This document shows positions 1 to 8,741 of a stretch of DNA of 64,000 nt, piece by piece. Source of the stretch: Pseudofrankia inefficax (GTDB lineage: Bacteria; Actinomycetota; Actinomycetes; Frankiales; Frankiaceae); the NCBI RefSeq assembly GCF_000166135.1, contig NC_014666.1:1302001-1366000 (forward strand), in the 5' to 3' direction. The notes beneath the pieces were generated by a model that had not been told where the DNA came from, made no database searches, and worked only from the letters and a program-made list of their open reading frames with translations. A program made the position numbers and the translations under genes. How positions within the stretch are numbered: the first letter of the stretch is position 1; every line of letters begins with the position of its first letter.

Positions 1-1
1 G

Positions 2-241
2 CCGCGGCTGCGGGCCGAGGGCCTGGTCGAGCGGGAGCCCTTCATCCCCGCCCCGAGCAGCCCGCCGCTGGCGGTCCGCCGGCCTCGCTGGGACCAGCCC
101 GGCCGTGGCTACCCCAACGCCGACGAGGCCGACCTGACCGGTCTCGGGGGCTCAGGCCTCGGGGGCGCCGGCCTGGGCGGCCCGCGTGGCCGCGCCTCCG
201 CCTGGCCGGCCGACGACCTCCCGCTCGACCGCTCCGGCTGA
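2..241 (+). CDS. C-terminal end of an unidentified protein (truncated by window edge)
   Basis: An open frame runs from the left edge to a TGA at 239-241, giving 79 residues. It is rich in Pro, Gly and Arg, with a run of Gly-Leu-Gly-Gly units near residues 48-60, and looks like a disordered tail. I do not recognise the family from this fragment. It converges on the methyltransferase gene, whose stop is 81 bases away on the other strand. That it is coding at all is inferred from the long uninterrupted frame and third-position G/C bias. Confidence 0.45.
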   Translation, partial: PRLRAEGLVEREPFIPAPSSPPLAVRRPRWDQPGRGYPNADEADLTGLGGSGLGGAGLGGPRGRASAWPADDLPLDRSG

Positions 242-322
242 CACCGGCCCTGACCGTCGGCGCTGGGCGCCTCGCCAAGGCACCGCCGGGCTGCCCCTCG
301 GCCGCGCTGGCCCCTGGTCGCG

Positions 323-2173
323 CTACCCCTTGGTATCGGTGCTGAGCACGCTGGGCTCGCCGTCCTTGCGGGCGACGACGCGGTAGACGTTCGCCCGCCG
401 GCCGGTCAGGAGATACGGGAGCATCATCGCGTCCACGAGGGCGGCCAGTGGGAACAGCGGTGCCGTCGCGGTCAGGGCACCAAGCCGGCGGGCCCGCCGC
501 CAGGCGGTGGCCTCGTAGGGCAGCCAGGGCAGCGTCGGGTCCGGCTGCAGCTTCTGGGTCAGGTAGTAGACCGCGCTGGTCGCGTCGCCGAAGATGTGCG
601 CCGGCCCGAACTCGACCTTCACGGTGCGCAGCCCGCGCTCGGCCAGCGCCCTGACGAGCTCGTCGGGCGAGATGAGGTGAAGGTGCTGGGGCGGGCACAG
701 GCCGACCCAGAAGCCCCGGAAGAGCGCGAACGACGGGCCGTGCGCGTGCGGCACCTCGATCAGGAGGTGGCCGGCCGGGGGCAGGGCGGCGGCCGCGGCG
801 TCCAGCTCCCGGCGCGGGTCGAGCGTGTGCTCCAGATAGTGGAACATGCTGATCACGTCGTACCGCCCGGCGATCTCGCTGGCCAGGTCGGGGAACATCC
901 GCCGGTAGGCGTGCCGTACCCAGCCGCGGCGCTGGGCCTCGGCGATGCCGTCACCCTGGTCGACCGCGTCGAACCGAACGTTCGGGAGCAGCCCGCCCGC
1001 GACCAGGCAGAAGTGGCCGTGGCCACCGCCCACGTCGAGCCACCGGGTGGCCCCCGCGCCGGCCGGCAGCAGCCTGGCCCTGGACCGGTAGCCGAGGTCG
1101 GAGGCGGCGAACATCCCTTCGGCCTGGTCCGCGTTCAGCCCGTCGTAGAAGTCGCGGTAGTAGAAGTCGAGGCCGGCCGGGCTGAGGCACGGGTTGAGGA
1201 AGATGTGCGCGCAGGCGTCGCACTGGTCGTAGCTGAACCGGCCGGGCTTGCGCAGGATCACGTCGGCGGCGCTGGTCCGTGTCTCCAGCGCGGTCGAGCC
1301 GCACCAGGGGCAGCGATCCCGCCGCTGCTCGAAGTGCTTGGCCGTCTCGGTGGAGATCTCCGCCTGGTATTCGGCCCGGCGCCGGCGCGCGTCGAGGTCG
1401 GGCGCGGCGCCGCCCGCCCGGCGCGTCCGGGCCGCCTCGACGGCGAACGCCGGCCAGGACGCCAGCCGGCGGGCCGACGTGGCCACCACGTTCCGCGAGC
1501 CTGGCGAGACCCGTCCGGCGGCGACCGCGGCCGGCTGTAACGCGGACAGTGCCAGGGCCAGCAGGCCCCAGCCGGGGGTCGTCACGCACGCCGCGGTGAC
1601 CGCGGCCGTCCGGACGGCAGGGAGGTACGCGACTGGCTGGTAGGGGTGCTGGTAGCCCGCGGCCCGCAGCCGGAGGCGCTGCGCCCCACCGAGGCTCGCG
1701 GCCTTCAGGCCTGGCGCGATGGCCAGGCCGGTGGTGGCGGGCGCGTACTGCTTGAGGCGTCTGACGATCTTCAGCAGCTCGACGGGGGTGTAGTCCTCGC
1801 GTTCGTTGATGCCCGCCCGGGCGAGCACCGAACGGTCGACGAGCAGGGCCTGGCCCGCTCCCTGGCCGGCGGCGAACCGGTCCGCCCGGTACCGGGCCAC
1901 CCGGACCGTCCGAGCGAGGTCGAGCAGCCGCTCCGGTGGGAGGTCCGCCGGGACGAGGTCGAGCACGTCGAGCCCTTCCCTGCGGGCGTGGGCGCTGGCG
2001 GCGCGGCGGGCCTCGCCCGACAGCTGGACGCCGGTGGCGACGAGGAAGGCATGCGACGTGGCCACTGCTTCGGTGCTCGGAGCGGTCCGGTCCAGGCCGT
2101 GGAGGCGCCTGCGCAGCCGGGCTCCGTTCGCTAAGACCAACGCACCCGTCGTGATCGCGAACCAACCGCGCAC
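323..2173 (-). CDS. Class I SAM-dependent methyltransferase with unknown N-terminal region and membrane segments
   Basis: The C-terminal half is a class I methyltransferase: the SAM-binding glycine motif LDVGGGHGHF lies near residue 376, followed by the usual Rossmann order and an EVPH motif. Just before it is a likely zinc knuckle, CPWC near residue 286 and CDAC near 316. The first 280 residues are not a family I recognise; they contain a hydrophobic stretch around residues 185-230, and a second lies near the C terminus. I chose the GTG at 2173 because AGGAGGAGG sits 6 bases upstream; a GTG at 2203 is also open but has no such site. The substrate is unknown. It follows the kinase gene on the same strand but is separated from it by two hairpins, so it is probably its own unit. 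Confidence 0.75.
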   Translation of the reverse strand: MRGWFAITTGALVLANGARLRRRLHGLDRTAPSTEAVATSHAFLVATGVQLSGEARRAASAHARREGLDVLDLVPADLPPERLLDLARTVRVARYRADRFAAGQGAGQALLVDRSVLARAGINEREDYTPVELLKIVRRLKQYAPATTGLAIAPGLKAASLGGAQRLRLRAAGYQHPYQPVAYLPAVRTAAVTAACVTTPGWGLLALALSALQPAAVAAGRVSPGSRNVVATSARRLASWPAFAVEAARTRRAGGAAPDLDARRRRAEYQAEISTETAKHFEQRRDRCPWCGSTALETRTSAADVILRKPGRFSYDQCDACAHIFLNPCLSPAGLDFYYRDFYDGLNADQAEGMFAASDLGYRSRARLLPAGAGATRWLDVGGGHGHFCLVAGGLLPNVRFDAVDQGDGIAEAQRRGWVRHAYRRMFPDLASEIAGRYDVISMFHYLEHTLDPRRELDAAAAALPPAGHLLIEVPHAHGPSFALFRGFWVGLCPPQHLHLISPDELVRALAERGLRTVKVEFGPAHIFGDATSAVYYLTQKLQPDPTLPWLPYEATAWRRARRLGALTATAPLFPLAALVDAMMLPYLLTGRRANVYRVVARKDGEPSVLSTDTKG

Positions 2174-2220
2174 GAGATCCTCCTCCTGAGGCCTACCTGT
2201 CACGGTTGGTGCCTGAACGC

Positions 2221-2256
2221 CGAATGCCCGTCCCGGGAACCCGGGACGGGCATTCG
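2221..2256 (-). terminator. Perfect 17-bp hairpin after the kinase gene
   Basis: Two 17-base arms (2221-2237 and 2240-2256) match perfectly around a 2-base AA spacer. It lies just past the kinase stop codon on the minus strand. There is no U-tract, so this would be a GC-stem terminator or a processing/stability element. Confidence 0.6.
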
Positions 2257-2261
2257 ATCAT

Positions 2262-2279
2262 GCCCCGGCCTTCCGGGGC
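2262..2279 (-). terminator. Second, shorter hairpin between kinase stop and the 17-bp hairpin
   Basis: GCCCCGG and CCGGGGC pair around a CCTT loop. It lies 3 bases after the kinase stop codon and next to the stronger hairpin at 2221-2256, forming a tandem pair. Confidence 0.5.
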
Positions 2280-2282
2280 GGT

Positions 2283-4460
2283 TTAGCTGCTTGCCGTCGG
2301 AGACGGCGGCGGCGGGCTGGGCTCGCAGGTGTAGTTGATGGTGACCGTGCTGCCCTTGAGCAGGCGGCCGCCGGTCGGATTCTGGGACGTCACCGGGTCA
2401 TACCCATACGGGCAGCTCCACTCGCCGCCGAGCCAGACCTGGAAGCCCTTGCCCTCCAAGGTCGACTTCGCGGAGGGTGGGCTCATGCCGACGACGTTCG
2501 GCACCGTCGGGCATTCGCCGGCGGTCGTGCCGGAGATCGCGCTCGCCTTGTCCTGCTTGCTGCCACCCGCTGGGCTCTGGCTCAGCACCTGGCCGACCGA
2601 GACGCTCGGGTCCGTGCACTTGGCGGTCCACGACGGCGTGCTGGTGAACCCGGCGTCGGCGAATTCCTGCGCGGCGGCGTTCTGGTCCTCACCGACGACG
2701 TTGGGAACGGTCGCGGTGGACGGCGTGGCCGGCGTCGTCGTGGCGGGCGGCGCGTTGCCGGTGCTGCTCCCGCTGGACGGGCTCTGCCCCTTCGTCTGGG
2801 TCGGCCCGGGCTTGACGGTGACCATCTTGCCGCCGATCAGCGTCGTGTACGCGGCCGTCGCCGTCGGGTCGACCAGGTTGCCGGAACCGTCGACGTACGG
2901 CGTCGGGTTCGTGGTGACACCCGGGGCCCCGTTGCTCAGGGTGGTGTTGCTGCCCGAGGGCGACGGCGAGTTGCTGCCCGAGGACGCGAGAGCCCAGCCG
3001 CCGGCCGCGGCGATGAGGGCCACGACGAGGCCGGCGCCGGCGGCGATCCGCAGCCGTTGCCGGTTGTCCCGCACCGGAGGGCGGCCGCCGGAGCTGGGCG
3101 CTGGCTGCTTGTTGGCTGGGATCGCGGAGATGATCGTGTTGCGGTTCGCCTGGACCGCGCCGGACCGGCTCGGGACCCGGACGGGGCCGCCGTCGGTCGG
3201 CGGGTCGTCGTAGTCGTCCTCGTCGTCCCAGTCGCGGGGGCCACCGACCGTCGGGCCGAGCCGGGTCGCGGCGTCGTCGTCCCAGCCGCCCCGGGGCCCG
3301 CTCGGGCCGCCGGCCGTGGGGCCGAGCCGGGTCGCGTCGTCGGCCCAGTGGCCACCCTGGGGCCCGCTCGGACCGGTGATGGGCACGATGCCCGTCGCCG
3401 GGTCCTCGTCCCAGTCGTCATGGCCATAGCCACCACCGGAGCCATAGCCACCGCCGGAGCCGTAGCCACCGCCGGGGCCGGCGTGCGCCGCCTTCGTCGT
3501 GCTGATGGCCGCGGCGCCGACGCCGGCCAGCGGTCGGCCGCCGACGGCGTTGTCGTCGGTCGGGGTGTCGTCCACCCGGGGCTTGGCGCTGGCGCGCTCC
3601 CAGGTGTCCTCGTCGCGGGGCTCGCGCGGGCGCAGGTCGCCGGAGCGGGCCAGCGCGGCCTCCAGGGAGCGCGCGGCCTCGGCAGCGCTCGCCGGGCGGC
3701 GGGCCGGCGTCTTCTCGAGCATCGCGGCCAGCACATCCCACACCGGCCGGGGCACGCCCTTGATGGGCAGCGGCGCCTCCTCGAGGTGCGCGCGCAGCAT
3801 GTCGGTCGGGCTCACCTCGTCGAACGGCGGCGCGCCGGCGAGCATCTCGTAGAGGACGATGCCGGCCGAGTAGATGTCCACCGCCGGGGTCGGCTGGCCG
3901 CCGGTGCCGAGCTCGGGGGCCATGTAGAGCGGCGTGCCGATCGGCCCGGTGAGCTGGGCCCGGCCGCGGGCCAGGGTGTCCACCATCCGGGCGATGCCGA
4001 AGTCGGTGAGCCGGACGGCGGGCCCGTTGCCCCGCCGCTCGTCGAGCAGGACGTTCTCCGGCTTGACGTCACGGTGCACGACGCCCGCGCCATGCACCGT
4101 GTCGAGCGCCCACAGGACGTGAGTGATGATCTGCACGGCCTGCTCGACCGGCAGTGGCGCGGAGTGACGCAGGTACTCGCGCAGGTCGGTGCCGTCGACG
4201 AGCTCCATGACGATCGCGAGGGCGTCCCGCTCGTTGACCAGGTCGAGGACGCGGACCAACTCCGGGCTGTTGATGTCGTAAAGGATCTGCCATTCACGCA
4301 GAAACCTGTCGACGACAACACGGTCATCGGCGAACTCTGGCCGCAGCATCTTGACCGCTACGTCAGCGCCGTCGTCGCGGCGGGTGGCCCGCCACACTTC
4401 GCCAGTGGTGCCCTGCCCGAGCAACTCGTGCAGGACATACCGCGAGCCGAGTGTGCGCAC
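2283..4460 (-). CDS. Transmembrane Ser/Thr protein kinase with PASTA domains
   Basis: This 725-residue protein has a complete Hanks-type kinase domain: glycine loop GQGTTGEV near residue 15, ATP lysine K37 (VAVK), HRD at 129-131, DFG at 153-155 and a GTPLYMAPE activation segment. A long linker follows with GSGGGY repeats and two ATRLGPT repeats in an acidic context. One membrane segment lies near residues 470-494. The outer part carries two PASTA repeats, each opening with VPNVVG, which in this family bind peptidoglycan fragments. It is thus PknB-like, but it has two PASTA units rather than four and is not in the usual division-gene cluster. Start is GTG (MRTLGSRY). Signals are probably cell-wall related; targets cannot be read from the sequence. 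Confidence 0.93.
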   Translation of the reverse strand: MRTLGSRYVLHELLGQGTTGEVWRATRRDDGADVAVKMLRPEFADDRVVVDRFLREWQILYDINSPELVRVLDLVNERDALAIVMELVDGTDLREYLRHSAPLPVEQAVQIITHVLWALDTVHGAGVVHRDVKPENVLLDERRGNGPAVRLTDFGIARMVDTLARGRAQLTGPIGTPLYMAPELGTGGQPTPAVDIYSAGIVLYEMLAGAPPFDEVSPTDMLRAHLEEAPLPIKGVPRPVWDVLAAMLEKTPARRPASAAEAARSLEAALARSGDLRPREPRDEDTWERASAKPRVDDTPTDDNAVGGRPLAGVGAAAISTTKAAHAGPGGGYGSGGGYGSGGGYGHDDWDEDPATGIVPITGPSGPQGGHWADDATRLGPTAGGPSGPRGGWDDDAATRLGPTVGGPRDWDDEDDYDDPPTDGGPVRVPSRSGAVQANRNTIISAIPANKQPAPSSGGRPPVRDNRQRLRIAAGAGLVVALIAAAGGWALASSGSNSPSPSGSNTTLSNGAPGVTTNPTPYVDGSGNLVDPTATAAYTTLIGGKMVTVKPGPTQTKGQSPSSGSSTGNAPPATTTPATPSTATVPNVVGEDQNAAAQEFADAGFTSTPSWTAKCTDPSVSVGQVLSQSPAGGSKQDKASAISGTTAGECPTVPNVVGMSPPSAKSTLEGKGFQVWLGGEWSCPYGYDPVTSQNPTGGRLLKGSTVTINYTCEPSPPPPSPTASS

Positions 4461-4562
4461 TGAACCGACTCCCCCTCTTCACGCCACCCCGGGGGAGGCG
4501 GGTAATGGCCACGACGGCGACACCGCGGCGGGGTGCGCGGCCAGCCCTGTCACGATCATTCC

Positions 4563-4597
4563 CGGGCCACCAGCCCGACCCCCCGAACGGTGGCCCG
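4563..4597 (-). terminator. Possible terminator after the IclR-type regulator
   Basis: Nine-base arms at 4563-4571 and 4589-4597 are perfectly complementary around a C-rich loop. It lies in the gap between the IclR gene stop and the kinase start, both on the minus strand. Confidence 0.35.
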
Positions 4598-4697
4598 TGC
4601 GGTCCGCGACGGCCCACGGGTACCCCCTACCGCCCGACGGCCGTCTGGGCGACCCGTATCGGGACTACTGGGTATCGCCAAGACCGACACATAAAGG

Positions 4698-5606
4698 CTA
4701 CGCTTTCGCGTCCGCCGATAGTCCGTCGGGGGTGGTCCCGGGTGTCAACGATGTGCTGCCGGTGACCCTTTTCGTAGCGCGAGGGTTGTTCGTCTCGGAA
4801 TAGCCGGCGATGGTCGACAGCCGGTCGGCGGCCGCCGCGACGATGGCCCCGAACAGCTCGCCGGGGGAGCGGGTGAGCCGCCCGTCGGGTCCGGACATCG
4901 ACAGCGCGGCGACCACGGTGCCGGCCGCGTCGCGTACCGGCGCCGACACCGAGGCGAGGCCCGCCTCCCGCTCGCCGGCGCTCTGCGCCCAGCCACGTGC
5001 GCGCACGCCTGCCAGCACCTCTGCGCCAAAAGCCGCGCCGGCGGGCGCTACCGGCCCCCCGCCCCCGCCCCCGCGCCCGGTCGCGGCGGGACGGCTGCCG
5101 GCCGGGCCGTCCTCGGGGGCCGCGAACGCGAGCAGTACCTGGGCGCCGGACCCGGCCGTCATCGGCAGGATCGCGCCGACCGGCACCGTGTCGCGAAGGC
5201 CGCTGCCGTGCTCGGCCGCCGCGACACAGACCCGCTCCGCCCCCCGGCGAACGTAGAGCTGGGTGCTCTCCCCGGTGCTGTCCCGTAGCTCGGCCAGCAC
5301 TTCGGGCGCGGCCTGCAGCAGCCGCCAGGGCAGCGGCCACAGCGCGGCGACCGCCGAGCCGGCGGCGAGGCGTGGCCCGGCGACGAAGCGGCCGGCGCCG
5401 TCCCGGGCGACCAGCCGGTGCGTCTCCAGGGCCACGGCCAGCCGGTGCGCCGTCGCCCGGGAGAGGCCGGTGCGGGTCACGAGCTCGCCGAGCGAGGCCG
5501 GGCCCTCCTCGACGGCCGCGAGCACCAGCGCCGCCTTGTCCAGCACGCCGACGCCGCTGCTCGCCCCGGCGGCGTCCGGGCCGGGGGAGGGGTTACGCTG
5601 TTCCAT
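4698..5606 (-). CDS. IclR-family transcriptional regulator, probable regulator of leuCD
   Basis: The protein has 302 residues. The first ~80 form an IclR winged helix (LGELVTRTGLSRATAHRLAV), followed by the effector-binding domain with the family's SQ-rich ligand region partly replaced by a Gly/Pro/Ala insert near residues 170-185. ATG at 5606 is the first start after the intergenic operator; the frame stays open far upstream, but that part is antisense to leuC. In actinobacteria an IclR protein divergent from leuCD (LtbR in Corynebacterium, NdgR in Streptomyces) controls leucine genes and sometimes other amino-acid pathways. The position and the inverted repeats between the two genes support the same role here; the effector is not visible. 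Confidence 0.88.
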   Translation of the reverse strand: MEQRNPSPGPDAAGASSGVGVLDKAALVLAAVEEGPASLGELVTRTGLSRATAHRLAVALETHRLVARDGAGRFVAGPRLAAGSAVAALWPLPWRLLQAAPEVLAELRDSTGESTQLYVRRGAERVCVAAAEHGSGLRDTVPVGAILPMTAGSGAQVLLAFAAPEDGPAGSRPAATGRGGGGGGPVAPAGAAFGAEVLAGVRARGWAQSAGEREAGLASVSAPVRDAAGTVVAALSMSGPDGRLTRSPGELFGAIVAAAADRLSTIAGYSETNNPRATKRVTGSTSLTPGTTPDGLSADAKA

Positions 5607-5620
5607 ACGTTGATACTGCC

Positions 5621-5673
5621 ATCTCAGGAACTGGGATGCATCGGAGATGCATCCTGAGATGCACGCCTGAGAT
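5621..5673. promoter_or_regulatory. Operator-like nested inverted repeats between the IclR gene and leuC
   Basis: ATCTCAGGA at 5621-5629 is matched by TCCTGAGAT at 5652-5660. Between them are two copies of the palindrome GATGCATC (5635-5642 and 5646-5653), 11 bases apart start to start, about one helical turn. A further TGAGAT follows at 5668-5673. This is the arrangement expected for cooperative binding of a dimeric regulator, most likely the neighbouring IclR protein. Confidence 0.7.
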
Positions 5674-5705
5674 GTACGCGAACTACCACAGGGAGGAGTG
5701 GCGCG

Positions 5706-7118
5706 ATGACCCTGAAGGGCGAGGGGCGCACACTCGCGGAGAAGGTGTGGGACGCGCACGTCGTGCGCCGTGCCGACGGCGAGCCGGATCTGCTCTACAT
5801 CGACCTGCACCTGGTGCACGAGGTCACCTCGCCGCAGGCGTTCGAGGCGCTGCGGCTGGCCGGCCGATCGGTACGCCGGCCGGACCTCACCATCGCGACC
5901 GAGGACCACAACGTCCCGACCACCGACACCCTGCTGCCGATCGCGGACCCGGTCTCGCGTGCCCAGGTCGAGGCGCTGCGCAAGAACTGCGCCGACTTCG
6001 GCGTCCGGCTGCACCCGATGAACGACCCGGGCCAGGGCATCGTGCACGTGGTCGGGCCGCAGCTCGGGCTGACCCAGCCGGGCATGACGGTCGTCTGCGG
6101 TGACAGCCACACGGCCACCCACGGAGCCTTCGGCGCGCTCGCCTTCGGCATCGGCACCAGCCAGGTCGAGCACGTGCTCGCCACCCAGACCCTGCCGCAG
6201 GCGCGGCCGAAGACGATGGCGATCACCGTCGACGGCGCGCTGCCGGACGGGGTCACGGCCAAGGACCTCATCCTCGCGGTCATCGCCGAGATCGGCACCG
6301 GTGGCGGCCAGGGCTACGTCCTGGAGTACCGGGGCGAGGCCGTCCGGACGCTGTCGATGGAAGGCCGCATGACGGTCTGCAACATGTCGATCGAGGCGGG
6401 CGCGCGGGCCGGCATGATCGCGCCGGACGAGACCACGTTCGAGTTCCTCAAGGGCCGGCCGCACGCACCGACCGGCGCCGACTGGGACGCGGCGGTCGCC
6501 TACTGGAAGACGCTGGCGACCGACGAGGACGCCGTCTTCGACCGCGAGGTCGTCATCGACGCGGCCAGCCTGAGCCCGTTCGTCACCTGGGGCACCAACC
6601 CGGGCCAGGGCTCCCCGCTGTCGGCCGCCGTGCCGGACCCGGCGTCGTTCGCCGACGCGGGCGAGCGGGCCGCCGCCGAGCGGGCGCTGGCCTACATGGG
6701 CCTGACCGCCGGCACCCCGCTGCGCGACGTCCCGGTCGACACGGTGTTCATCGGCTCCTGCACCAACGGCCGGCTGTCCGACCTGCGGGCCGCCGCCGAC
6801 ATCCTGCGCGGCCGAGCGGTCGCCGACGGGGTTCGCGTGCTGGTCGTGCCCGGGTCGATGCAGGTCAAGGCGGACGCCGAGGCCGAGGGCCTTGACGAGG
6901 TGTTCCGGGCCGCCGGGGCCGAGTGGCGCAGCGCCGGCTGCTCGATGTGCCTCGGCATGAACCCGGACACGCTCAAGCCGGGGGAGCGCAGCGCGTCCAC
7001 GTCGAACCGCAACTTCGAGGGACGGCAGGGCCAGGGCGGCCGGACCCACCTGGTCTCCCCGCAGGTCGCCGCCGCGACCGCCGTCACCGGCCGCCTCGCC
7101 GCCCCAGCGGACCTCTGA
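5706..7118 (+). CDS. leuC: 3-isopropylmalate dehydratase large subunit
   Basis: The 470-residue aconitase-family protein isomerises 2-isopropylmalate to 3-isopropylmalate in leucine synthesis, working with LeuD. The substrate/cluster motifs are present: EDHNVPT near residue 80, [12 protein letters not shown] near 130, and the three [4Fe-4S] cysteines in GSCTNGR (near 353) and GCSMCLG (near 412-415). Length is typical. A strong ribosome site (GGGAGGAG) precedes the ATG. It shares its upstream region with the divergent IclR-type gene and forms a unit with leuD, 106 bases downstream. Confidence 0.97.
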   Translation: MTLKGEGRTLAEKVWDAHVVRRADGEPDLLYIDLHLVHEVTSPQAFEALRLAGRSVRRPDLTIATEDHNVPTTDTLLPIADPVSRAQVEALRKNCADFGVRLHPMNDPGQGIVHVVGPQLGLTQPGMTVVCGDSHTATHGAFGALAFGIGTSQVEHVLATQTLPQARPKTMAITVDGALPDGVTAKDLILAVIAEIGTGGGQGYVLEYRGEAVRTLSMEGRMTVCNMSIEAGARAGMIAPDETTFEFLKGRPHAPTGADWDAAVAYWKTLATDEDAVFDREVVIDAASLSPFVTWGTNPGQGSPLSAAVPDPASFADAGERAAAERALAYMGLTAGTPLRDVPVDTVFIGSCTNGRLSDLRAAADILRGRAVADGVRVLVVPGSMQVKADAEAEGLDEVFRAAGAEWRSAGCSMCLGMNPDTLKPGERSASTSNRNFEGRQGQGGRTHLVSPQVAAATAVTGRLAAPADL

Positions 7119-7120
7119 GC

Positions 7121-7155
7121 TCCCCCCACCTGACGCCTTCGGCGTGATGTGGGGA
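7121..7155 (+). promoter_or_regulatory. Hairpin in the leuC-leuD gap
   Basis: Starting 2 bases after the leuC stop, a 14-base stem with two mismatches closes on a TTC loop (7138-7140). A second short C4/G4 stem follows at about 7156-7170. There is no U-tract. It could lower leuD expression or protect the leuC message; it need not end transcription. Confidence 0.4.
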
Positions 7156-7224
7156 CCCCTGCTTTGGGGCTTCCCCTCGACAGATGAACCGTTGATCTAG
7201 ACGAAGACGAAGGGAGAGCGCCCG

Positions 7225-7821
7225 ATGGAGGCGTTCACCACGCACACCGGCCGGGCGGTGCCGCTGCGGCGCAGCGACGTCGACACGGACCAGATCATCC
7301 CCAGCGACTGGCTCAAGCGGATCGAGCGGACCGGCTTCGGCGCCGGGCTGTTCAGCGAGTGGCGCCGGGACCCGTCGTTCGTGCTGAACGACCCGGCCCA
7401 CGCCGGCGCGACGGTCCTGCTGGCCGGGCCGAACTTCGGATCCGGCTCGTCCCGGGAGCACGCCGTCTGGGCGCTGCAGGACTACGGCTTCCGCGCCGTG
7501 ATCGCGCCGAAGTTCGCCGACATCTTCCGGGGCAACTCGCTCGGCAACGGCCTGTTGACGGTCGTCCTGCCGGTCGAGACCGTCGAGACGCTGCTGGCCG
7601 CCGTCGAGGCCGACCCGGCGGTCGAGATCACCGTCGACCTGGACGCCCGTGAGGTCCGGGGCGCCGGCGTGGTCGCGTCGTTCGAGCTGGACGACTTCAC
7701 CCGCTGGCGGCTGATGGAGGGCCTCGACGACGTCGGTCTCACCCTGCGGCACGCCGACCTGATCACCACCTTCGAGGCCAGCCGCCCGTCGTTCCTGCCG
7801 ACGACGACGCAGCCGGCCTGA
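7225..7821 (+). CDS. leuD: 3-isopropylmalate dehydratase small subunit
   Basis: The 198-residue partner of LeuC has the swivel-domain signatures DVDTDQIIP near residue 20 and GSGSSREHAVWAL near residue 72, and the family's standard length. GAAGGGAGAG precedes the ATG. It is the second gene of the leucine isomerase operon, and a strong hairpin at 7854-7897 ends the unit. Confidence 0.97.
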   Translation: MEAFTTHTGRAVPLRRSDVDTDQIIPSDWLKRIERTGFGAGLFSEWRRDPSFVLNDPAHAGATVLLAGPNFGSGSSREHAVWALQDYGFRAVIAPKFADIFRGNSLGNGLLTVVLPVETVETLLAAVEADPAVEITVDLDAREVRGAGVVASFELDDFTRWRLMEGLDDVGLTLRHADLITTFEASRPSFLPTTTQPA

Positions 7822-7853
7822 CCCGGTTCGCCCAGGCGGCCCACCCGGCTCCA

Positions 7854-7897
7854 GCGGCCGGGGACCGCGGCTCTCGACGGCCGCGGTCCCCGGCCGC
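7854..7897 (+). terminator. Perfect 17-bp hairpin after leuD
   Basis: The arms at 7854-7870 and 7881-7897 are perfectly complementary, with a 10-base loop, 33 bases after the leuD stop. No U-tract follows. Confidence 0.65.
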
Positions 7898-8018
7898 TCG
7901 CGTCCCTGGAGGCCTCCCGGGCGGCGGCGTTGCCAGGGCCGCCGAGTGGCCCGATGGTTGGGGGCGGTGGACCGGCTGGCTCGACTGGGCCGGCGGGTGT
8001 CGAGATGTTCTTCGCGAC

Positions 8019-8056
8019 TGACGGCGGGGGCTGTGGTCCGATTGCCCCCGCCGTCA
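8019..8056. other. Perfect 13-bp inverted repeat in the leuD-hup gap
   Basis: Arms at 8019-8031 and 8044-8056 match perfectly around a 12-base loop. It lies midway in the 547-base gap, which otherwise holds only the hup promoter and leader. It may be a second terminator or an operator; the sequence does not decide. Confidence 0.45.
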
Positions 8057-8275
8057 TTGGCTTGCGCTGCGCGCTCGGTGGCGGACCTGGCCGGATCGGT
8101 GACATCACTTGGCGACCAAACGGTGACAGAACGTCTGAAACGAGCCTGAAATCGGCGAGATGATTGCGCCGATCGTGGTGGACTGAGTGCTCTCACCGGA
8201 GGACTGCGATCCGGTCGGCGATTGTCCCGAAGCCGCTGACGTGCGGGTTTGTGTGACGCGACACGCTTCCGGGAA

Positions 8276-8304
8276 TTGCCCTCGGCAGTAGAGATGCCTA
8301 CGGT
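8276..8304 (+). promoter_or_regulatory. Probable vegetative promoter of hup
   Basis: TTGCCC at 8276-8281 and TACGGT at 8299-8304 are separated by exactly 17 bases, the spacing expected for the main sigma factor. The start site would fall near 8311, giving a leader of about 58 bases. Confidence 0.6.
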
Positions 8305-8332
8305 GCAGCGCAGTGCGATGCCCGATCTGCTC

Positions 8333-8354
8333 CACCCCCGCACTCGCGGGGGTG
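8333..8354 (+). promoter_or_regulatory. Leader hairpin just upstream of the hup ribosome site
   Basis: CACCCCCGC (8333-8341) and GCGGGGGTG (8346-8354) form a 9-bp stem with a 4-base loop, ending a few bases before the GGAGG at 8359-8363. It may affect hup mRNA stability or translation. Confidence 0.5.
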
Positions 8355-8368
8355 TCCCGGAGGTTGTT

Positions 8369-8650
8369 GTGAACAAGTCCCAATTGGTTGACCGCATTGC
8401 CCAGCAGATCGAGGGTGGACGGTCCAACGCGACCAAGGCTGTCGACGCGGTCTTCCACGCGATCCAGGAAGCCGTCTCCGCCGGCGAGAAGGTGACGATC
8501 ACCGGATTCGGTGTCTTCGAGCGCGTCGAGCGCGCCGAGCGGACCGGGCGCAACCCGGCGACGGGCGAGCCGGTGCACGTCCCCGCCTCCGTCGTCCCGA
8601 AGTTCCGCCCGGGCTCGGAGTTCAAGTCCAGCGTCTCCTCGAACGGCTGA
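8369..8650 (+). CDS. hup: HU-type nucleoid-associated protein
   Basis: This 93-residue protein opens with NKSQLVDRIA and carries the DNA-binding arm FERVERAERTGRNPATGE with the conserved GRNPxTGE near residue 60. It bends and compacts DNA as a dimer. GTG at 8369 follows GGAGG by 5 bases; an upstream ATG in the same frame would add an unlikely extension. The length is that of the short HU form, without the Lys/Ala-rich tail seen in mycobacterial HupB. The leuD-hup-ppk order is conserved in actinobacteria. Confidence 0.95.
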   Translation: MNKSQLVDRIAQQIEGGRSNATKAVDAVFHAIQEAVSAGEKVTITGFGVFERVERAERTGRNPATGEPVHVPASVVPKFRPGSEFKSSVSSNG

Positions 8651-8656
8651 CCTCCC

Positions 8657-8726
8657 AGATCGACCCCGCTGTCAGGTGGGCACCCTGGCTTCGCCTCGGT
8701 GCCCTGCCTGACAGCGGAGTCGATCT
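8657..8726. terminator. Long bidirectional hairpin between hup and ppk
   Basis: An arm of 28 bases starting at 8657 pairs with one of 29 bases ending at 8726, with one mismatch and one bulge, around a 13-base loop. The hup and ppk genes converge here, so it can serve both. Confidence 0.8.
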
Positions 8727-8741
8727 GAACGGGCCGGACGT

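Noticed and set aside
5607-7049. Upstream extension of the IclR-type gene to 783 codons
   Set aside because: The extra part lies antisense to leuC and is low-complexity; the winged-helix protein begins at 5606.
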